The notes beneath the pieces were generated by a model that was not told the DNA's origin, did no database searches, and saw only the letters and a list, made by a program, of their open reading frames with translations. From Gilliamella sp. Choc5-1 (GTDB taxonomy: Bacteria > Pseudomonadota > Gammaproteobacteria > Enterobacterales > Orbaceae), in assembly GCF_001690595.1 (NCBI RefSeq), contig NZ_LZHH01000046.1, positions 1-64,000 of the forward strand: 64,000 bases of DNA, read 5' to 3'. Position 1 is the first letter of the stretch. Each line of letters opens with the position of its first letter. The position numbers and the translations under genes were made by a program. Positions 43,583 through 57,366 of this stretch are shown piece by piece.

Positions 43583-44969
43583 AAAAAAGATTGTTGCGAT
43601 TTGTGCATGCACAGCTGGCATGGCGCATACTTATATTGCCAAACAAAAAATTGAAAATGAAGCGAAAAAACGAGGTTGGGATTATAAGGTTGAAACACAA
43701 GGTGCTGCTGGAATTGATAATCTATTAACCGAGCAAGATCTTAAAACTGCGGATGTTATTGTATTAGCTACCGATATTTCAATCGAAAATGCTGATAGAC
43801 TAGAACCTTATAAAAATATCATTAAAGTTAGTACTGGTGAAGCTGTAAAAAATACCGTTACAATTTTTAATAATGCGGATCAAATATCAACCAAAGAAGT
43901 TAAAGATAGTATAGGCAAAGAAATATTTAGAGCGTTAAATACAGGTATTAGTAAATTTTTACCAGTTATCATCGCATCAGGAATACTTTTTTCAATTGTG
44001 TTAATGACAGGCGATGTTACTAATGACGATATCTTACCAAGCAATCAATTTTTTGTCGATTTAAAACAGGTTGCACTATATGGTTTTGCCATGATGGTTC
44101 CCGTACTAGCGGCCTACATGGCTTATTCCATTGGAGGAAATGCGGCTTTAGCGCCAGCATTTATTATGGGCTATGTGGTTAATAATCCAGTTGGTTACAA
44201 TCAAGTCAGTACAGGATTTATTGGTGCAATGATTTTTGGTATTTTAATCGGCTATTTCGTGAAATGGTTGAAAACGATTAAAGTCCATCCGGTAATTGCC
44301 TCGATTATGCCAGTGATGATCATCCCTACGGTGACGATATTAGTGATGGCACCACTTTATATTTATGGATTATCTTATCCTCTCGATTGGTTTGTTAAAG
44401 TTATGGTCGCTACTTTAAAAGGGATGTCAGAGGTGAATGCCGCATTTTTAGGTATTGGAATCGGAGTATTAGCGGCGCTTGATATGGGAGGACCATGTAG
44501 TAAAGCGGCGACTGCATTTACCCTAGCAGCAATGGCTGAGGGGGTTTATGGTCCAAATGGCGTGTTTCGTATGTGCTGCGCTATTCCACCATTAGGTTTA
44601 GCGGTGTCATCATTGATTATTTCACGTTCAAAATATACTAAAGAAGAAAAAGAGTTTGGAATAACAGCTTTTTTCTTATCGTTAGCTGGGATAACCGAAG
44701 GTGCCATTCCTTTTGCCGCCAAAGATCCTAAACGCGTTATCATTGCAATTGTTGTTGGTACAGCGGTTGCAGGTTTGTTAGGCATGATAAATGGCATAGA
44801 TTCGCTTGTCGCATTCGGTGGTCTAGTAGCGTTAGGGGGAGTGACTAAGGGAGCCATATGGTATGTGATTGATATGTTTATCGGAGCATTGATTATTGCT
44901 GCTATCTTACATTTCACAAAAACGACAGCGGTGGAAACAGAAAAATCAAAAGCAATTGAAGTTGATTAA
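43575..44969 (+). CDS. PTS fructose-family EIIBC component
   Basis: A 464-residue fusion. Residues 1-105 are a fructose-type IIB domain with the phospho-cysteine C12 (CACTAGMAHT); residues about 115-455 are IIC with eight or more helices and the family stretches LDMGGPCSKAATAF and ITEGAIPFAAKDP. It takes up and phosphorylates a sugar of the fructose or related class. It is close in form to FrwBC or FrvB-type systems. Its ATG lies inside the end of the IIA gene. Confidence 0.87.
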   Translation: MSKKKIVAICACTAGMAHTYIAKQKIENEAKKRGWDYKVETQGAAGIDNLLTEQDLKTADVIVLATDISIENADRLEPYKNIIKVSTGEAVKNTVTIFNNADQISTKEVKDSIGKEIFRALNTGISKFLPVIIASGILFSIVLMTGDVTNDDILPSNQFFVDLKQVALYGFAMMVPVLAAYMAYSIGGNAALAPAFIMGYVVNNPVGYNQVSTGFIGAMIFGILIGYFVKWLKTIKVHPVIASIMPVMIIPTVTILVMAPLYIYGLSYPLDWFVKVMVATLKGMSEVNAAFLGIGIGVLAALDMGGPCSKAATAFTLAAMAEGVYGPNGVFRMCCAIPPLGLAVSSLIISRSKYTKEEKEFGITAFFLSLAGITEGAIPFAAKDPKRVIIAIVVGTAVAGLLGMINGIDSLVAFGGLVALGGVTKGAIWYVIDMFIGALIIAAILHFTKTTAVETEKSKAIEVD

Positions 44970-44989
44970 AGCTTGGATAATTATTTATG

Positions 44990-45020
44990 CTACACCACTA
45001 ATAATTGTGGTGTAGTAATT
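44990..45020. terminator. Bidirectional terminator between the PTS operon and the amidohydrolase gene
   Basis: A perfect nine-pair stem, CTACACCAC (44990-44998) / GTGGTGTAG (45007-45015), lies between convergent genes, with AT-rich flanks but no long T run. Confidence 0.7.
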
Positions 45021-45040
45021 TGACATAAAAAATTTAAATT

Positions 45041-46729
45041 TTAAATTACATCATTTTGATAAACCGTTTTACCGCCAACAATAGTTGTTAACACGTTAAC
45101 GTTTTGGATATCATTAGTTGGTATGGTAAATGGGTTGCGATCTAAAATAATTAAATCAGCAAATTTACCTTTTTCAATTGAACCAATATATTCATCTTGT
45201 TTTAATACATATGCAGAATTGATAGTAGCACTACGCAATACTTCAGTAATAGTTAAATTACGATCGCTGTCTAATCGTGGATGATCAGCATCAATTTGTC
45301 GAGTCATAGCAATTTGGAAATCATACCATTCGTTTAAAGGATCAATTGGCCAATCGCTACCAAATGCACAGTTTACACCAGCATCAATGTATTGCCCGTG
45401 TGCTTCTAATCCATTATAACGTTCTGGACCAAATAGAGTTTGATACTGCTCAACCATTGCTGAACTACAACCAGCCCACTGGAAAGAAAATACTACGCAA
45501 GCATTTAATTGTTTATATCTGGCAAACTGGTGTGTTGCGCTTAGTTCGTTATGTGCAGTGCTTGGACGGATATCTGCATCAGGTAAGGCTTTTCGCATTT
45601 TTTCAATAGCATCAAGTACCACTTCAATTGCCCCTTCACCAACAGTATGCATATGTGGGTGAAAACCTGCTTTTGCGGATTCAAGTATTAATGTATCTAA
45701 CATTTCAGTGGAATAATAAAGATCACCGTAACGATCTTTTTCGTTTTCTAACTGATATGGTTTAAGTAATCGTGCAGTCATCAAAGGTGCTTGCATTACG
45801 CCATCTACAAATAACTTAGTATGTGATATTTTAATGCCTGGTTTAGGTTGCCAGTTTTTATCATCATAACGAGCGGCAAACTGTTTTACTTTCTCAATGA
45901 CATTTGGAATATCGGCAATTGATGACACATCATCAGGTGGCAATTCCCGTGCGCCGAACAGGCGGATAGAAAGCCCATCTTGTTGCTGTAGTCTTAAAAA
46001 GGCATCGGCTTGAGTTTCAGTAATTCGAGCATCCATAACAGCAGTAACGCCTTGTTTATTTAATTCTGCTTGCGATAATTTAGCAATATTAAGTGCTTGT
46101 TCATCAGTTAATTTAGAAATACTATCAAAAGCACGCATGGCTGGAGCATCTTCTAATATACCATTTAATTCACCTTCATCAGTACGACCAATTTTACCAT
46201 CCGATGGTTCCGGTGTGTTTCTATCTAAACCAAATTTCTCTAATGCTATACTGTTAGCAACCAAAGTATGACAATCATTTGAAAACAAAATAACAGGGCG
46301 TTTTGTATTGAGTTTATCAAGATCAAAACGAGTAATATCTGTACCAATTGGTAACACTTCTTGGCGTAACCAACCACGGACTTGCAACCAATTAGCGTTA
46401 TGATTGGGATTATCTTTATCTAAATAGTCTTGAATAATAGCTAAAGTTTCATCAATAGTTAAACTTTGGTAATTTAAATTACATGATGATAATTGCATGC
46501 CACCCCAAAAGGTGTGTAAATGTGAGTCAATAATACCTGGCATCATTGTTTTGCCTTGCAAATCATAAATTATTGTATGATTATCAACATAGTGACTGTT
46601 ATTTATTTCTTGCGTGGAGCCTGTTGCAATAATATAGCCATTTTCAATTGCGATAGCTTCACACACGCTGTCTTGCTTATCTGCGGTGTAAATATAGCCA
46701 TTAATATAAATAACATCAGCTTTAGCCAT
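45041..46729 (-). CDS. Amidohydrolase family protein, YtcJ-like
   Basis: A 562-residue metal-dependent hydrolase of the YtcJ/NfdA group (amidohydrolase 3). It has the GKTMMPGIIDSHLHTFWGG metal-binding motif, FGSDWPIDPLNEW near the C-terminus and the closing GKFADLIILDRNPF. Substrates of such enzymes range from formamides to cyclic amides; none can be assigned. The start MAKADVIYING at 46729 is chosen for its alignment with the family; 14 upstream residues in frame look non-coding. There is no signal peptide, so it should be cytoplasmic. Confidence 0.85.
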   Translation of the reverse strand: MAKADVIYINGYIYTADKQDSVCEAIAIENGYIIATGSTQEINNSHYVDNHTIIYDLQGKTMMPGIIDSHLHTFWGGMQLSSCNLNYQSLTIDETLAIIQDYLDKDNPNHNANWLQVRGWLRQEVLPIGTDITRFDLDKLNTKRPVILFSNDCHTLVANSIALEKFGLDRNTPEPSDGKIGRTDEGELNGILEDAPAMRAFDSISKLTDEQALNIAKLSQAELNKQGVTAVMDARITETQADAFLRLQQQDGLSIRLFGARELPPDDVSSIADIPNVIEKVKQFAARYDDKNWQPKPGIKISHTKLFVDGVMQAPLMTARLLKPYQLENEKDRYGDLYYSTEMLDTLILESAKAGFHPHMHTVGEGAIEVVLDAIEKMRKALPDADIRPSTAHNELSATHQFARYKQLNACVVFSFQWAGCSSAMVEQYQTLFGPERYNGLEAHGQYIDAGVNCAFGSDWPIDPLNEWYDFQIAMTRQIDADHPRLDSDRNLTITEVLRSATINSAYVLKQDEYIGSIEKGKFADLIILDRNPFTIPTNDIQNVNVLTTIVGGKTVYQNDVI

Positions 46730-46852
46730 TATGTAGAATTCCTTAAATAAAGATCGAAATGAAAGGCTCACGATAACAGATTTATAAAAAATTTGTCAAA
46801 CGCAATAATTTTCTTTATTGTGTGAGCAGATTATGCTACAAATAGCTATTTA

Positions 46853-46865
46853 GTTACAGCGTCAC
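46853..46865 (+). promoter_or_regulatory. matS-like MatP binding site upstream of matP
   Basis: GTTACAGCGTCAC matches the matS consensus GTGACRNYGTCAC at 12 of 13 positions (T in place of G at the third). It lies 11 bases before the matP start. It may be a real macrodomain site, autoregulatory, or both. Confidence 0.55.
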
Positions 46866-46876
46866 AAGGTGAACGG

Positions 46877-47341
46877 ATGAAATATCAACAGTTAGAAAAC
46901 CTTGAATGCGGTTGGAAATGGAATTACCTAGTTAAAAGGCACTTAGAAGGCGAGTTAATTACACGCTATATTGAAAAAAGTGCTGCGCAACATGCGGTCA
47001 ATGAGTTATTGTTGTTGGAACATAACCCAACTGGTGTTGTTGATTGGATAAAACAGCATTTAAATCCTGACTTAGATAATCGCCTGAAGCAAACTATTCG
47101 GGCAAGGCGAAAGCGTCATTTTAATGCAGAACAACAAAATACTCGAAAAAAATCCATTGATTTGGAATTTTTAGTTTGGCAACGATTGGCTAATTTAGCT
47201 AAACGCCGTGGATGCACGTTGTCACAAACCATTACTCAACTAATTGAAGATGCAGAGCAGAAAGAACAATATGCAACGAAAGTATCAACAATTAAAGATG
47301 ATTTACTGTCACTCCTAGATGTAAATATTGATAGTAAATAA
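46877..47341 (+). CDS. matP: Macrodomain Ter protein MatP
   Basis: A 154-residue Mat[23 protein letters not shown], the conserved [13 protein letters not shown] stretch and [15 protein letters not shown] followed by the ribbon-helix-helix that binds matS. MatP dimers and tetramers organise the terminus region and delay its segregation by binding MatP sites and ZapB. Its presence places the organism among enterobacteria-like gammaproteobacteria and hints that this locus may lie near the chromosome terminus, as matP does in E. coli. topA follows after 29 bases. Confidence 0.95.
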   Translation: MKYQQLENLECGWKWNYLVKRHLEGELITRYIEKSAAQHAVNELLLLEHNPTGVVDWIKQHLNPDLDNRLKQTIRARRKRHFNAEQQNTRKKSIDLEFLVWQRLANLAKRRGCTLSQTITQLIEDAEQKEQYATKVSTIKDDLLSLLDVNIDSK

Positions 47342-47370
47342 TACAAACAACAGAATAGAAAGGTTTAATT

Positions 47371-49980
47371 ATGGGAAAATCCCTTGTTATTGTGGAATCA
47401 CCAGCCAAAGCAAAAACGATCAATAAATATCTTGGCAAAGATTTCGTGGTTAAATCAAGTGTAGGTCATATTCGCGATCTACCTGTAAGTGGTAGCAGCC
47501 AACGAGCTGAAAAATCAATAAAAGACAAAAAAGATAAAGTTGAGAAAAAAGTTAAACGTTCAGAAAAACAAGTATTGGTTGATCGCATGAGCGTCGATCC
47601 ATATAACGGTTGGAAAGCGCATTACGAAATTCTACCAGGTAAAGAAAGAGTAGTATCTGAACTGAAAAAACTGGCTAAAGATGCTGACATGATCTATCTT
47701 GCAACCGATTTGGATAGAGAAGGAGAAGCCATTGCATGGCATCTTAAAGACGTGATAGGTGGTGAAGATAGCAAATATCGTCGTGTTGTTTTTAACGAAA
47801 TTACCAAAACGGCGATCAAAAATGCTTTTAATGAACCATCGATGCTTGATATGGATCGGGTTAACGCCCAGCAAGCACGTCGATTTATGGATCGGGTAGT
47901 TGGCTTTATGCTATCGCCATTACTTTGGAAAAAGGTTGCTAGGGGCTTATCAGCTGGACGTGTACAATCTGTTGCTGTACGCCTTGTTGTTGAGCGTGAA
48001 CGCGAAATTCATGCTTTCATTCCTGAAGAATACTGGGATCTGTTTGCTGATTTGAGCACGGCTAAAAATGAGCCATTAAGTTTACAAGTTACTCATTATA
48101 AAAACGATGCATTCGAACCTAAAGATAAAGTTGCCATTGATATTGCGCTAGCTGAACTTAATAAAAACCAATATCAAGTAACTAATATTGAACAAAAGCC
48201 AACTAAAAGTAATCCAACAGCACCTTTTATTACCTCAACTTTACAGCAAGCAGCAAGTACTCGTCTTGGTTTTGGTGTTAAAAAAACCATGATGTTGGCT
48301 CAAAGATTATATGAAGCAGGTTACATTACCTATATGCGTACTGACTCGACCAATTTAAGTCAGGATGCGCTAGCGATGGTACGTGATTATATTGGTAAAA
48401 ATTTTGGCGATAAATATCTACCAAAATCGGCTAATATATACAGTAGTAAAAAGAACTCGCAAGAAGCGCATGAAGCGATTCGCCCATCAGATGTTACTAT
48501 CTTAGCTGATAATCTTAGTGATGTTGAAGCTGATGCCGCTAAATTATACCAACTAATTTGGCGCCAATTTGTAGCTTGCCAAATGACATCGGCTGAATAT
48601 AACTCAACAACAATTACGGTTAATTCAGGTGATTTTACTTTAAAAGCCAAAGGTCGGACATTGCGTTTTGATGGTTGGACTAAAGTGCAGCCACAGCTAG
48701 CCAAAAATAATGAAGATAAAATATTACCATCACTATCGATAAACGATAAGCTTGATTTGATTAACTTAAATCCAAATCAACATTTTACCAAACCACCAGC
48801 AAGATATAACGAAGCATCTCTTGTTAAAGAGCTTGAAAAGCGAGAAATTGGGCGACCATCGACTTATGCAACCATTATTTCGACAATTCAAGATCGTGGT
48901 TATGTGCGTTTAGATAATCGTCGGTTTTATGCTGAAAAAATTGGTGAAATTGTTACCGATAGACTTAGTGAAAACTTTAATGATCTAATGAGTTATGATT
49001 TTACAGCACGTATGGAACATGCTCTGGATGAGATTGCTCATAAAAAACAAGAATGGCGTGAAGTGCTTGATCAGTTTTTTAGTGACTTTAGTCAGCATTT
49101 TGAGGTTGCTGAACAAGCACCAGATAAAGGTGGAATGCAGCTTAATCCATTGGTGCTAACACCTGAAATTAAATGTCCAAATTGTGGGCGTGAAATGGGT
49201 ATTAAAACTGCCGGTACCGGTGTATTTTTAGCTTGTTCAGGCTATGCGTTGCCACCTAAGGAGCGTTGTAAACAGACCATTAACTTAATTCCTGAGCACG
49301 AAACATTAAATATTCTAGAAGAAGCTGAAACAGCAGAAACTGATGCTTTAAGAGCCCGTAAACGCTGTCCAAAATGTCACACGGCTATGGATAGTTATCT
49401 ACTTGATAATGAACGAAAACTGCATATCTGTGGCAATAACCCGATTTGTGATGGTTTTATTGTCGAAAAAGGTAACTTTAAGGTTAAAAGTTATGAAGGG
49501 CCAATTATTGAATGCGAAAAATGTGGTTCAGAAATGCATTTAAAATCGGGGCGATTTGGCCTATATATGGGCTGTACTAATCCTGATTGTAAAAATACGC
49601 GTAAGATCTTAAAAAATGGTGATGTTGCACCACCAAAAGAAGACCCAGTTGATCTGCCAGAACTAAAATGCACCAAGTCAGATGCACATTTTGTATTACG
49701 TGACGGTGCTGCGGGTATCTTTTTGGCGGCGCATAATTTTCCAAAATCAAGAGAAACACGCGCACCTTTGATAGAAGAGTTACAACGTTTTAAAGAACGC
49801 TTGCCCGAAAAATTCATTTATTTGACCGAAGCACCAAATAAAGATCCTAATGGTAATCCATCAATTGTTCGTTTTAGCCGTAAAAATAAACAACAATATG
49901 TTACTTCTGAAGTTAATGGAAAATCGACAGGTTGGGTGATGCAATATGTAGATGGCAAATGGATCAATAGCAAAAAATAG
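47371..49980 (+). CDS. topA: DNA topoisomerase I
   Basis: An 869-residue type IA topoisomerase that relaxes negative supercoils. The TOPRIM residues include E9 and the DLDRE stretch (113-117); the catalytic tyrosine is Y321 in YITYMRTDS. Three C-terminal C4 zinc fingers are visible (CPNC...C...C, CPKC...C and CEKC...C...C), followed by the family's basic tail. Length and motifs are as in E. coli TopA (865). The ribosome site AAAGG precedes the ATG. Linked to cysB here as in other gammaproteobacteria. Confidence 0.97.
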   Translation: MGKSLVIVESPAKAKTINKYLGKDFVVKSSVGHIRDLPVSGSSQRAEKSIKDKKDKVEKKVKRSEKQVLVDRMSVDPYNGWKAHYEILPGKERVVSELKKLAKDADMIYLATDLDREGEAIAWHLKDVIGGEDSKYRRVVFNEITKTAIKNAFNEPSMLDMDRVNAQQARRFMDRVVGFMLSPLLWKKVARGLSAGRVQSVAVRLVVEREREIHAFIPEEYWDLFADLSTAKNEPLSLQVTHYKNDAFEPKDKVAIDIALAELNKNQYQVTNIEQKPTKSNPTAPFITSTLQQAASTRLGFGVKKTMMLAQRLYEAGYITYMRTDSTNLSQDALAMVRDYIGKNFGDKYLPKSANIYSSKKNSQEAHEAIRPSDVTILADNLSDVEADAAKLYQLIWRQFVACQMTSAEYNSTTITVNSGDFTLKAKGRTLRFDGWTKVQPQLAKNNEDKILPSLSINDKLDLINLNPNQHFTKPPARYNEASLVKELEKREIGRPSTYATIISTIQDRGYVRLDNRRFYAEKIGEIVTDRLSENFNDLMSYDFTARMEHALDEIAHKKQEWREVLDQFFSDFSQHFEVAEQAPDKGGMQLNPLVLTPEIKCPNCGREMGIKTAGTGVFLACSGYALPPKERCKQTINLIPEHETLNILEEAETAETDALRARKRCPKCHTAMDSYLLDNERKLHICGNNPICDGFIVEKGNFKVKSYEGPIIECEKCGSEMHLKSGRFGLYMGCTNPDCKNTRKILKNGDVAPPKEDPVDLPELKCTKSDAHFVLRDGAAGIFLAAHNFPKSRETRAPLIEELQRFKERLPEKFIYLTEAPNKDPNGNPSIVRFSRKNKQQYVTSEVNGKSTGWVMQYVDGKWINSKK

Positions 49981-49993
49981 GTAGACACGTTTG

Positions 49994-50041
49994 AATTTTG
50001 TTAAAAACTTTCAGGAAAGCATGTGGTTAAGTATAAAATAA
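49994..50041. repeat. Short fragment shared with the IS481-type remnants
   Basis: TTTTGTTAAAAACTTTCAGG and following bases resemble positions 10852-10900 and 26756-26800, the middle of the two decayed transposases. Only about 45 bases are shared. It lies just before the cysB promoter region. It may be a leftover of a third copy. Confidence 0.35.
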
Positions 50042-50147
50042 TTATTCTTTTGTGCTAGGCTGTGAAATTACTTACCTTAGCAATTTTTCCTTTTGGAGTT
50101 TTATAGAAAGGAAGAAGAGCATACAGTTAGAGGAGCGTTTGAGTGTT

Positions 50148-51119
50148 ATGAAATTGCAACAATTACGCTATATTGTTGAGGTCGCAAATAACGACCTCAA
50201 TGTATCGCTAACATCCGAAAAACTGTATACCTCTCAACCCGGTATAAGCAAACAAATAAAATTATTAGAAGACGAGCTCGGCGTTCAGATATTTACTCGA
50301 GTGGGTAAACACCTTTCTCAAATCACACCGGTTGGTGAAAAAATCATTGCTTTTGCCCGAGAGATCCTCAATAAGTCCAATGATATTAAGATTATCGCCA
50401 AAGAGTTTAGTCAACCAAATCAAGGCTCATTAACAATTACCACTACCTATACTCAAGCTCGTTATACATTGCCAGTTGTGATTCAACAGTTTATGCAGCA
50501 ATATCCAAGTATTACATTGCATATGGAGCAAGGATCATCCCCTCAATGTATTTTACAAACTCAAGAAGGTATGGCAGAATTTGCTATTGTGACCGATATC
50601 TCACAGCTTAGCGATGATATGATAGCCTTACCTTGTTATCACTGGAACCAAGCTGTGATTGTGATGAAAGATCATCCGCTTGCCAAAAGTAAATTAATTT
50701 CTATTGAAGAGCTTTCAAAATATCCGTTAGTTAGTTATGATTTTTCTAATGATGGTTCAGATTTAAATCAAGCTTTCTTGCGTGCTAACCAATCACCTAA
50801 TATTGTTTTTAGCACAACGGATGCCGAGTTAATTAAAACTTATGTTAAATTAGGTGTCGGCGTTGGTATTGTGGCAAAAATGGCGGTGATCAATACTTCA
50901 GATGACGATTTAGTTGTACTTAATGCTGGACATATTTTTCCTTACAGCACGACCTATATCGTTTTTCCTCGCTCATTATATTTACGCAGTTATATGTATG
51001 ATTTTATCAGTCAGTTTTCGCCTCATTTGAATCGACAAGCTGTAGACAAACTTATGTTATGTGAAAACAATTCCGAAGTATTAACGATGTTTAACGGGGT
51101 TAAATTACCGGTTTACTAA
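50148..51119 (+). CDS. cysB: LysR-type transcriptional regulator CysB
   Basis: A 323-residue LysR-family regulator following CysB closely: MKLQQLRYIVEVAN, the HTH with YTSQPGISKQIKLLEDELG, TTTYTQARYTLP in the effector domain, LPCYHWNQAVIV and the C-terminal KTYVKLGVGVGIVAKMAV. CysB activates sulfate assimilation and cysteine synthesis genes with N-acetylserine as inducer. The ATG at 50148 aligns with known starts, while a longer frame to 50052 would be unsupported. It is followed by a bidirectional terminator. Confidence 0.93.
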   Translation: MKLQQLRYIVEVANNDLNVSLTSEKLYTSQPGISKQIKLLEDELGVQIFTRVGKHLSQITPVGEKIIAFAREILNKSNDIKIIAKEFSQPNQGSLTITTTYTQARYTLPVVIQQFMQQYPSITLHMEQGSSPQCILQTQEGMAEFAIVTDISQLSDDMIALPCYHWNQAVIVMKDHPLAKSKLISIEELSKYPLVSYDFSNDGSDLNQAFLRANQSPNIVFSTTDAELIKTYVKLGVGVGIVAKMAVINTSDDDLVVLNAGHIFPYSTTYIVFPRSLYLRSYMYDFISQFSPHLNRQAVDKLMLCENNSEVLTMFNGVKLPVY

Positions 51120-51157
51120 TTTATTCTATCTTTTTTTATGAGAATAAAAAATTGAAA

Positions 51158-51183
51158 CAAAGTGCGACATAACTCGCACTTTG
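51158..51183. terminator. Bidirectional terminator between cysB and the his operon
   Basis: A perfect ten-pair stem, CAAAGTGCGA (51158-51167) / TCGCACTTTG (51174-51183), has a six-base loop and lies between the convergent cysB and hisI genes. Confidence 0.75.
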
Positions 51184-51195
51184 GATGGGTTATAA

Positions 51196-51815
51196 CTATT
51201 TATGTCTTGCTTTTAAAATACCAATGACATCTTGTAAAGACAGATTCTGGTCTTGGAGTAAAACTAATAAATGATAAATTAAATCGGCAGATTCATTTTT
51301 TAGTTCCTCGCTGTCATGAACTGTTGCTGCAAGGGCTGTTTCAACGCCTTCTTCTCCCACTTTTTGAGCTATGCGTTTAGTGCCGTCATGATACAGTTTT
51401 GCGGTATATGATGATTTAGGATCGGCATTTTTACGCCCTGCAATTATCTGTTCTAATTCAAATAAAAATCCCCATTGAGTTTTAGTCGAAGCAAAACAAC
51501 TTGTTGAGCCGGTATGGCAAGTTGGGCCAACTGGATCAACTAAAATCAATAACGTATCATTATCACAATCCGTTGAAATACTCACAACATTAAGAAAATT
51601 GCCAGAAGTTTCACCCTTTGTCCAAAGGCGCTGTTTGGTTCGTGAATAAAAAGTGACTTTGCCGCTATTTTGTGTTTGTGCTAACGCTTCTTGATTCATA
51701 TAGCCAAGCATTAACACATCGCCCGAAACATAATGCTGAATAATGACCGGCATTAAATTATCCACTTTTTGCCAATTCAGTTGTTGTAAATCTAATTGGG
51801 TATTGCAATTTTGCG

Positions 51816-51822
<7 letters not shown>
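51196..51822 (-). CDS. hisI: Bifunctional phosphoribosyl-AMP cyclohydrolase/phosphoribosyl-ATP pyrophosphatase
   Basis: A 208-residue fusion (HisIE). The N-terminal cyclohydrolase part has TKGETSGN and [19 protein letters not shown] with the zinc cysteines; the C-terminal part from about residue 110 is the pyrophosphatase ([30 protein letters not shown]). It performs the second and third steps of histidine synthesis. It is the last gene of the operon and its start overlaps the end of hisF by seven bases. Confidence 0.95.
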
Positions 51823-53916
<2,094 letters not shown>

Positions 53917-54984
53917 TTATAGTACTCCTTTTGAGCTTGGTAATCGGTCACTTTCAATTTTGATGGCTTGTTTTAATGTTCTAGCAAAAGCTTTAAATAA
54001 ACTTTCTACTTTATGATGATCATTATCGCCTTCTGTTTCAATATGCAATGTAATAGCCATAGCATAACTAATTGAGTAAAAGAAATGTTCTACCATTTGC
54101 GTGCTCATATCGCCAACTTTAGGGTGAGTAAACTCTGCTTTAAATTTTAGATAAGGGCGTCCTGAAATATCTATTGCACATTTAGCTAAACACTCGTCCA
54201 TAGGGATAACTGAGGCATAACGGGTAATACCACGTTTATCATCGAGTGCTATTTTTAGTGCCTCTCCTAAAGCTAGTCCAGTATCTTCTATGGTATGATG
54301 ATCATCAATATGTAAATCACCATCAACTTGGATATTGAGTTTAATTCCACCATGAGTCGCAATTTGATCGAGCATATGATCAAAAAAACCAATTCCAGTA
54401 TTAATTTGACTGCCACCTTGGCGATCAAGCCACACTTCAACAAGTATTTTAGTTTCTTTGGTATTGCGTTTAACTTTTGCATAACGATCTTTAATGGTTA
54501 ATCGTTGGGCGATTTCGTCCCAGTTTAAATTTTCAGGATGATATCGTAATCCTTGGATTTGCATGTTTTCAGCTAATTGAATATCTGTGACCCTGTCACC
54601 AATAACATAACTGTTTTGTTTATCTAATTTACCACTAGTAAGATATGGCAAAACTAATTGGATTTTCGGCTTACGACACTCACAATTATCTTCTGGAAAG
54701 TGTGGGCAAATTAAGACATCCTCAAAATTAACACCTTGCGATTTAAAAATCTGCATCATCAAATTGTGTGGACCATCAAAATCAGCCTGTGGATAGCTAC
54801 TAGTCCCGAGCCCATCTTGATTAGTGACCATCACTAAATGGTATCCCGCAGTTTGTAGCTTGAGTAGTGCTGGGATCACATTAGGTTCAAAAGCCAATTT
54901 TTCAAACTGATCAACCTGAAAATCAACCGGAGGCTCCGTAATTAATGTGCCATCTCGATCAATAAATAAGTACTTTTGTAACAT
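53917..54984 (-). CDS. hisB: Bifunctional histidinol-phosphatase/imidazoleglycerol-phosphate dehydratase
   Basis: A 355-residue fusion as in enterobacteria. The N-terminal HAD phosphatase has [12 protein letters not shown] (D9 and D11) and the zinc-binding [14 protein letters not shown]. The C-terminal dehydratase from about residue 165 carries [24 protein letters not shown], and the DDHH-type metal ligands. It carries out two steps of the pathway. It starts eight bases after hisC. Confidence 0.95.
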   Translation of the reverse strand: MLQKYLFIDRDGTLITEPPVDFQVDQFEKLAFEPNVIPALLKLQTAGYHLVMVTNQDGLGTSSYPQADFDGPHNLMMQIFKSQGVNFEDVLICPHFPEDNCECRKPKIQLVLPYLTSGKLDKQNSYVIGDRVTDIQLAENMQIQGLRYHPENLNWDEIAQRLTIKDRYAKVKRNTKETKILVEVWLDRQGGSQINTGIGFFDHMLDQIATHGGIKLNIQVDGDLHIDDHHTIEDTGLALGEALKIALDDKRGITRYASVIPMDECLAKCAIDISGRPYLKFKAEFTHPKVGDMSTQMVEHFFYSISYAMAITLHIETEGDNDHHKVESLFKAFARTLKQAIKIESDRLPSSKGVL

Positions 54985-54992
54985 TTTTGCTC

Positions 54993-56060
<1,068 letters not shown>

Positions 56061-57362
56061 CTATTTTTGATTTATTGAATTTAATACCGATAAACGAAGA
56101 CTAACTGCTTGTTTATGGGCGGTGAGTTGTTCAGCCTCTGCCATAAGCTCAACGGCATTACCTATTGCTTTTAATCCTTCTGGTGTTAATTTTTGCACCG
56201 TCATACGTTTTTGAAAATCAGCAAGCCCAAGACTAGAATATGTGGCTGTATAACCATAAGTTGGTAATACATGATTGGTTCCTGATGCATAATCACCTGC
56301 TGACTCCGGTGACCAATCCCCTAAAAAGATTGAGCCAGCACTAGTAATTTGCTCAACTAATTCATCCGCATTTGCAGTTTGAATAATTAAGTGTTCGGGA
56401 CCATAGCGATTACTAATAGCAACACATTCATCCAAATCTTTAGTTACAATAAGGCGACTTTCTTGCAATGATTTTTCAGCGATATTCTGGCGGGATAGTT
56501 GCGTAAGTTGTTTATCGACTTCAATCGATACTGCTTGTGCTATTTTTTCATCAGGTGTTAACAAAATAACTTGTGAATCAGGACCATGTTCAGCTTGTGA
56601 TAAAAGATCGGCAGCAATGAAAGCAGGATTAGCCGAACTATCTGCAATGACTAATACTTCAGATGGACCTGCAGGCATATCAATGGCTGCGCCATCAAGG
56701 CGTTGGCTAACTTGGCGTTTGGCTTCGGTAACGTAAGCATTTCCAGGACCAAAAATCTTAGCTACTTTAGGCACTGATTCGGTTCCAAATGCCATAGCTG
56801 CAATTGCTTGGGCTCCACCAAGCTGGTAAACTTCGGTCACGCCACAAAGTTCAGCCGCATATAATATTTCATCAGCAATCGGAGGCGGCGAGCATAAAAT
56901 AACTTTACTACATCCTGCAATTTTTGCAGGGATTGCTAGCATTAATACGGTTGATAATAAAGGTGCTGAGCCACCAGGAATATATAGTCCTACAGATTCA
57001 ATTGGGCGAGTCACTTGCTGACAATTTATACCTGGCATTGTTTCAACTGTAATAGCTTGTTTTACTTGAGCTAGGTGGAATTTTTCGATATTAGAAACAG
57101 CAAGTTGCATAGCTTGTTTCAATTCTGAATTAACTCGGCAAGTTGCAGCTTTAATTTCATCTTGAGTTAATTTAATTTGCTTGATCTGAATTTTATCAAA
57201 CTTGTTACTAAGCGTTTTTAATGCCTCATCACCATTTTGTTTAACTTGACCCAAAATATCAGTTACCGATTGACTAATCGAATCAGAAGCAGTAATTGCT
57301 GGGCGAGTAAGTAGTTTCCTGCGTTGATCGTCAGTACATTGTTGCCAATAAGAGAGTTTCAT
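56061..57362 (-). CDS. hisD: Histidinol dehydrogenase
   Basis: A 433-residue zinc enzyme oxidising histidinol to histidine, the last pathway step. It shows [32 protein letters not shown], the AEHGPDS region with its zinc-binding ligands, and the catalytic segment SNRYGPEHL. The metal and base histidines of the family are present. It follows hisG by four bases. Confidence 0.95.
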   Translation of the reverse strand: MKLSYWQQCTDDQRRKLLTRPAITASDSISQSVTDILGQVKQNGDEALKTLSNKFDKIQIKQIKLTQDEIKAATCRVNSELKQAMQLAVSNIEKFHLAQVKQAITVETMPGINCQQVTRPIESVGLYIPGGSAPLLSTVLMLAIPAKIAGCSKVILCSPPPIADEILYAAELCGVTEVYQLGGAQAIAAMAFGTESVPKVAKIFGPGNAYVTEAKRQVSQRLDGAAIDMPAGPSEVLVIADSSANPAFIAADLLSQAEHGPDSQVILLTPDEKIAQAVSIEVDKQLTQLSRQNIAEKSLQESRLIVTKDLDECVAISNRYGPEHLIIQTANADELVEQITSAGSIFLGDWSPESAGDYASGTNHVLPTYGYTATYSSLGLADFQKRMTVQKLTPEGLKAIGNAVELMAEAEQLTAHKQAVSLRLSVLNSINQK

Positions 57363-57366
57363 ATTA

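Noticed and set aside
44546-44917. Open frame opposite the PTS IIBC gene
   Set aside because: It is a shadow of a clear coding gene, with no ribosome site or family match; the same holds for other antisense frames in the window.
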